The notes under the pieces: generated by a model | What the model was told of the DNA's origin: nothing | The model's database searches: none | The model's input: the letters and a program-made list of their open reading frames with translations, nothing else | In this document: positions 5,387 to 8,597 of the stretch, in pieces | Numbering within the stretch: the stretch's first letter is position 1 | Layout of the letters: each line of letters begins with the position of its first letter | Position numbers and translations under genes: made by a program | Source: Acetofilamentum sp. | GTDB lineage: Bacteria > Bacteroidota > Bacteroidia > Bacteroidales > JAFGXI01 | Direction: 5' to 3' | Assembly (NCBI GenBank): GCA_020720565.1 | Contig: DYOK01000005.1 | Coordinates: forward strand, 24,401 to 32,997 | DNA length: 8,597 nucleotides

Positions 5387-7624
5387 CTATACTTTTATTC
5401 CAATAAGCATAACGTCATCAACTTGGTCGTATTCATCTTTCCATGTTTCAAACGCATTATCTAAGGCTTCTTTTTGTTGGTTTAATTTGAGCTGTGCATG
5501 TTGTATTAATAAGCCTTTAAAAGCTTTTGATTTCAATTTTTTTCCTTTTGCTCCCCCAAACTGATCGGCAAAGCCATCCGAAAAAAGATAAATTAAATCG
5601 CCTTTTTCAATCGGGATTTCGATCGTATTAAACCGCGACATATTATCAAAAATGGCAATCGGCATTTTGTCGGGCTTTAGCTCATAAAAAAACAAATCAT
5701 TTTCTGGCTCTTGGATATATCGAACCACTTTTTCGGGAATGGTTTCGAGTGGATTTTTTTTAATAATATAAATTGGATTATTAGCGCCTGAGTATTGCAA
5801 CATCATGCTTTGATGATTGATATTGATTAAACTCATATCCATGCCATCCTTTTGCTCGCCAGTTATGCCTTTTTGCTGTAATGCATTGACAATCTCTTTA
5901 CGGAGTTTACGAAGAATTACGCCCGGATGAGTAATGTACTCTTTGATAACAATCTCTCGTAAAAAAGAAATTCCCAACATACTCATAAATGCACCCGGAA
6001 CACCATGTCCAGTGCAATCGGCAGCTGTTATGATGGTTTGTTGTTCGTGAGACGTCCACCAGAAAAAGTCACCACTAACCACATCTTTTGGTTTTAAAAT
6101 TACAAACGATTCCGATATAAAATGTTCAATAATTTCGCTACTGGGCATAATCGAACGCTGTATTCGCTTTGCATATTGAATGCTTTTATTTAAATCGTTA
6201 TGTATCAGGTTAATTTGTCGATTTTGATGTTGTAATTTTTCCTGTTGAACCATAATTTCTTCTTTTTGGCTAATGGTTTCTTCGACCAATTGGCTCAACG
6301 AAAAATTTTGTTGGTGAATTTCATCTTTCTGGATAACAAGTAAACGATTGGCTTTTTTCTTATCAATCAATGTTTTAAAAAGGAAAAAAGCAATTGAAAT
6401 AATAATCAAAGACAATGCGATAGCCCCAAATAATAATCTTCTTTGATGATTAAATTCAATTTCTGTTAATTTCTGTTCCTTCTCTAGGTTTTCAATTTGT
6501 AATTCATTTTTCTGAGATTGGTATTTTTTTTCGAGTTCTTGAATGCTTTTAGTTTTTTCAGCGTTTAGGAGCTCGTTTTTAGTTTCTTCTGCCGAATCGG
6601 CATACAAAAGAGCAATCTGATACTGTCCCAATTGCCGATAGGCTTTTTTTAAATATTGGTAAGAGGATAAAATAAAATTTTTATAATGACTCTTTTTAGC
6701 ATTTTCTAATGATTTTTCAGCGTTTCTGATGGTTAACTCTGGCATTTTTTTATCGAAATACACTTCGGCGAAAGCATCATAAATACTGGCTTTAGAATAG
6801 TAATCATCATTATCATTTGCAATTATTAACGACTTAGTTAAATACGCTATGGCTTTATCATATTTCCCTTCTGAGCTCCAACACCGTCCTAAATTGTCGT
6901 AAATCATTCCAACTGCTATTTCGTCACCGATGCTATCGCTCAAGGCTAATGCGATTTCGAAATGTTCAATGGCATTTTTCATTTGCGTCATGTGAACATA
7001 TAGTGTACCCATATTATTATGGCAAGTCGAAATCCAATAAGTATCCTTGTTTTTTTCGAAAACAACCAGAGCCTTTTCATAATACATTTTGGCGAGATTA
7101 TAATCCTTTAGTTCATCATGAATTAAAGCAATATTGTGCATTGCTTGCGATTGTTGAAATTCAGCATGCATTTGCTCGTAAAGTTTTAAAGATTTTTGAT
7201 AATACGACAATGCATCTTTCAAATCACTTTTGTAATAACAGATATTACCTAGAGCATTGAATGAAACCGCAATACCAATCGAGTTATTAATTTTCTGATT
7301 TAATGACAAAGCTTGAAAATAGTACTTTTCAGCCATTTCGGGACGCCCCTTTAATTCCATGCAATATCCCAATCCCAATATCCCTACTGTATATAAGGAG
7401 TCGTTTTTTTCTTTTTGAGCAATTTGATTGATTTGAGTATAAACAATAAATGCAGAATCTGGATTATTGTATTCGAACTGTTCGGCTTTATTAAGTAATT
7501 GTTTTATATCAGAAGAAGTGTTTGTTTGCGCTATACTATCTTCATTTAAAAATATAAGACCCACAATTAGTGTAAAAACTATCAAAAACTGCATTCGTGA
7601 AATATGATTTCTATTATATGACAT
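5387..7624 (-). CDS. TPR / coiled-coil membrane protein with cytoplasmic SpoIIE-type PP2C phosphatase domain
   Basis: This 745-residue protein is a predicted signalling Ser/Thr phosphatase. Order of parts: signal peptide 1 to about 33 (core QFLIVFTLIVGLIFL, ending SIAQ); TPR domain of about seven repeats of roughly 40 residues, about 37-350; coiled coil 350-395; one membrane span 397-417 (LLFGAIALSLIIISIAFFLF); second coiled coil about 425-490, rich in Gln and Glu; SpoIIE/PP2C domain about 505-745. Phosphatase motifs are intact: VSGDFF (516-521), ADCTGHGVPGAF (535-546), GMDMS (594-598), LFSDGFADQFGG (680-691) and DDVMLIG (736-742), giving Asp519, Asp536, Asp683 and Asp736/737 as likely Mn/Mg ligands. 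The topology implies TPRs outside and phosphatase inside. In related systems such enzymes dephosphorylate anti-sigma-antagonist proteins, but no such partner lies nearby. Start at 7624; an in-frame ATG at 7594 would still leave a signal peptide. Confidence 0.92.
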   Translation of the reverse strand: MSYNRNHISRMQFLIVFTLIVGLIFLNEDSIAQTNTSSDIKQLLNKAEQFEYNNPDSAFIVYTQINQIAQKEKNDSLYTVGILGLGYCMELKGRPEMAEKYYFQALSLNQKINNSIGIAVSFNALGNICYYKSDLKDALSYYQKSLKLYEQMHAEFQQSQAMHNIALIHDELKDYNLAKMYYEKALVVFEKNKDTYWISTCHNNMGTLYVHMTQMKNAIEHFEIALALSDSIGDEIAVGMIYDNLGRCWSSEGKYDKAIAYLTKSLIIANDNDDYYSKASIYDAFAEVYFDKKMPELTIRNAEKSLENAKKSHYKNFILSSYQYLKKAYRQLGQYQIALLYADSAEETKNELLNAEKTKSIQELEKKYQSQKNELQIENLEKEQKLTEIEFNHQRRLLFGAIALSLIIISIAFFLFKTLIDKKKANRLLVIQKDEIHQQNFSLSQLVEETISQKEEIMVQQEKLQHQNRQINLIHNDLNKSIQYAKRIQRSIMPSSEIIEHFISESFVILKPKDVVSGDFFWWTSHEQQTIITAADCTGHGVPGAFMSMLGISFLREIVIKEYITHPGVILRKLRKEIVNALQQKGITGEQKDGMDMSLININHQSMMLQYSGANNPIYIIKKNPLETIPEKVVRYIQEPENDLFFYELKPDKMPIAIFDNMSRFNTIEIPIEKGDLIYLFSDGFADQFGGAKGKKLKSKAFKGLLIQHAQLKLNQQKEALDNAFETWKDEYDQVDDVMLIGIKV

Positions 7625-7659
7625 CTAAAACAGAGATAATTTCTAACTAAAAAAATGAC

Positions 7660-7671
7660 TTTGTATACAAA
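7660..7671. promoter_or_regulatory. Perfect 12-bp palindrome in the leader of the phosphatase gene
   Basis: TTTGTATACAAA is perfectly self-complementary and lies between the minus-strand -7 box (7702-7695) and the phosphatase start at 7624. A dimeric repressor bound here would block transcription soon after initiation. It is short and AT-rich, so this role is only a possibility. Confidence 0.3.
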
Positions 7672-7694
7672 AGGAGTGGGTGCTGGGTACGAAT

Positions 7695-7702
7695 CAAAGA
7701 TA
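7695..7702 (-). promoter_or_regulatory. Bacteroidota-type -7 promoter box for the phosphatase gene
   Basis: On the minus strand this reads TATCTTTG, a perfect TAnnTTTG box. It lies 70 bp before the ATG at 7624, giving a leader of about 60-65 nt. I see no clear TTTG at the -33 position. Confidence 0.5.
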
Positions 7703-7842
7703 AATATTTTCGGCACATTATCTTTAGTAAAACTAAGCAAATTAATTGAAAATGAGATGTGATATATTGATAAAATTAGATATTCTATTGTGAAACAGCA
7801 TTTTAATTGATATTTGTCATAGTCTTGTGTATAATCTAAAAG

Positions 7843-7851
7843 TAAGTTTGC
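7843..7851 (+). promoter_or_regulatory. Bacteroidota-type -7 promoter box for the rhodanese gene
   Basis: TAAGTTTGC is a perfect TAnnTTTG box followed by C, 45 bp before the ATG at 7897. A TTG at 7825-7827 is closer than a standard -33 element. With the minus-strand box at 7702-7695 this makes a divergent regulatory region of 272 bp; the two boxes are about 140 bp apart, so shared control is possible but not shown. Confidence 0.55.
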
Positions 7852-7896
7852 CACAGTTATATATTGTTTTATAAATACATATTTAAATTGATAATT

Positions 7897-8597
7897 ATGA
7901 ATAAATTTAATTTTAGTGCAATAGCACTTATTCTTGGAGTTCTGCTTTTTACAAGCACTTTTGCACAAACAACAGCCACAGCCGAAGCCCAATCGGTGGT
8001 AAGTCAAGCCAGCGAAGCCAAAATATTAATTGATTACCTCGAAGCCAATGGTGATTTTATCAATAGTGAGAAAGTTCCTTCAATGATTAAATCCAAAGAG
8101 GTTTTCGAAAACTTAGCCAACCCTAAATATCTAGTGATCGATTTGCGTTCGGCCGAGGATTTTGCCAAAGGTCATATTTCGAAAGCAAAAAATGTCCCGA
8201 TGAAAAATGTAATCGATTATTTTGATACTAAAATCAAACCAGGCGAATACGATAAAATTACATTTGTGTGCTATAGTGGTCAGACTGCAGCTTATACTAC
8301 AGCTATTTTAAGAATGCTAGGATACCACAATGTTTTTGCCATGAAGTGGGGAATGAGTTCATGGAACAACGCATTTGCAACCAAATGGGAAACCAATTTA
8401 AGTAGCGATTTTGTATCAAAACTTGAAACAACAAGCAATCCTAAAAATGAGCCAAGTGCTTTACCAACATTGGCAGTAGGTTCAAACGATCCTAAAGTAA
8501 TTTTAAAAGCTCGAGCCAAAGAAGCTTTAAGCATCGATTATAAAACAATTCTGCTTAAACCAGCCGAGCTATTCGACAACGGAAAGAACTACTACAT
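7897..8597 (+). CDS. Exported rhodanese-domain protein, 3' end cut by the window
   Basis: The frame is open from the ATG at 7897 to the last base (233 codons plus 2 nt) with no stop, so the gene is partial. A Sec signal peptide occupies residues 1 to about 23 (core AIALILGVLLFTS, ending TFAQ), placing the product in the periplasm or beyond. A rhodanese domain spans about 66-165: YLVIDLRSAEDFAKGHISKA (78-97) has the conserved Asp-x-Arg and the GHI motif, and VCYSGQTAAY (124-133) is the active-site loop with catalytic Cys125. Rhodanese domains carry sulfur as a persulfide on this Cys, moving it between thiosulfate or protein donors and thiophilic acceptors. The loop CYSGQTA has no Arg or Lys, unlike classic thiosulfate sulfurtransferases, so the donor is uncertain. 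Residues 185-233 are outside the first domain and may lead to a second one. The promoter box at 7843 supports this start. Confidence 0.88.
   Translation, partial: MNKFNFSAIALILGVLLFTSTFAQTTATAEAQSVVSQASEAKILIDYLEANGDFINSEKVPSMIKSKEVFENLANPKYLVIDLRSAEDFAKGHISKAKNVPMKNVIDYFDTKIKPGEYDKITFVCYSGQTAAYTTAILRMLGYHNVFAMKWGMSSWNNAFATKWETNLSSDFVSKLETTSNPKNEPSALPTLAVGSNDPKVILKARAKEALSIDYKTILLKPAELFDNGKNYY

Noticed and set aside
6949..7260. Plus-strand 103-residue open frame inside the phosphatase gene
   Set aside because: It is antisense to the TPR-coding part of a well-supported gene and shows no recognisable domain.
7582..8007. Minus-strand 141-residue open frame across the divergent region
   Set aside because: It overlaps the starts of two well-supported genes, holds both promoter boxes, and its Cys/Tyr-rich translation looks like the antisense of the rhodanese signal peptide.
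8292..8534. Minus-strand 80-residue open frame inside the rhodanese gene
   Set aside because: It is fully antisense to a rhodanese-domain gene with a signal peptide and active-site loop, with no start signal of its own.

Overview
The window is AT-rich chromosomal DNA that looks like Bacteroidota. The evidence is -7 promoter boxes of the TAnnTTTG type at 496-504, 7843-7851 and (minus strand) 7702-7695, no obvious Shine-Dalgarno sequences, Ala-Gln signal-peptide ends (DAQ, PAQ, IAQ, FAQ), a long secreted TPR protein with the Cys-rich C-terminus common in this phylum, and a TPR/transmembrane/SpoIIE-type phosphatase. Order or family cannot be fixed from the sequence alone.

Layout. Positions 1-530 carry no gene. 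They hold a compact non-autonomous mobile element (39-307) with 26-bp imperfect terminal inverted repeats and an exact 8-bp target duplication, followed by a 29-bp direct repeat pair and a promoter. Next comes a two-gene unit: a cytoplasmic M16 zinc peptidase (531-1751) and, 10 bp downstream, a cation-dependent type O-methyltransferase (1762-2403). A monocistronic exported Met/Gly-rich protein of unknown function (2605-3234) ends at a clear intrinsic terminator (3319-3348). A secreted 11-repeat TPR protein (3443-4675) overlaps by 11 bp the gene for a TrmN6/YfiC-type tRNA1(Val) adenine-N6 methyltransferase (4665-5384). Facing it, with only 2 bp between the stop codons, is a large minus-strand gene (5387-7624) for a membrane-spanning TPR/coiled-coil/SpoIIE phosphatase. 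A divergent intergenic region (7625-7896) with a promoter on each strand leads to an exported rhodanese-domain protein (7897 to beyond the window end).

How the genes relate. Apart from the two tightly spaced pairs (peptidase with O-methyltransferase, TPR protein with TrmN6) there is no evident single pathway. Four of the seven products carry signal peptides, so much of the region serves the envelope. The phosphatase probably senses something in the periplasm through its TPR domain and acts on a cytoplasmic phosphoserine/threonine partner that is not encoded here. The genes look like ordinary core or housekeeping content. The clearest unexpected structure is the 269-bp MITE-like element at the left, which is itself built from nested repeat modules. 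I found no defence system, CRISPR array, tRNA or rRNA.
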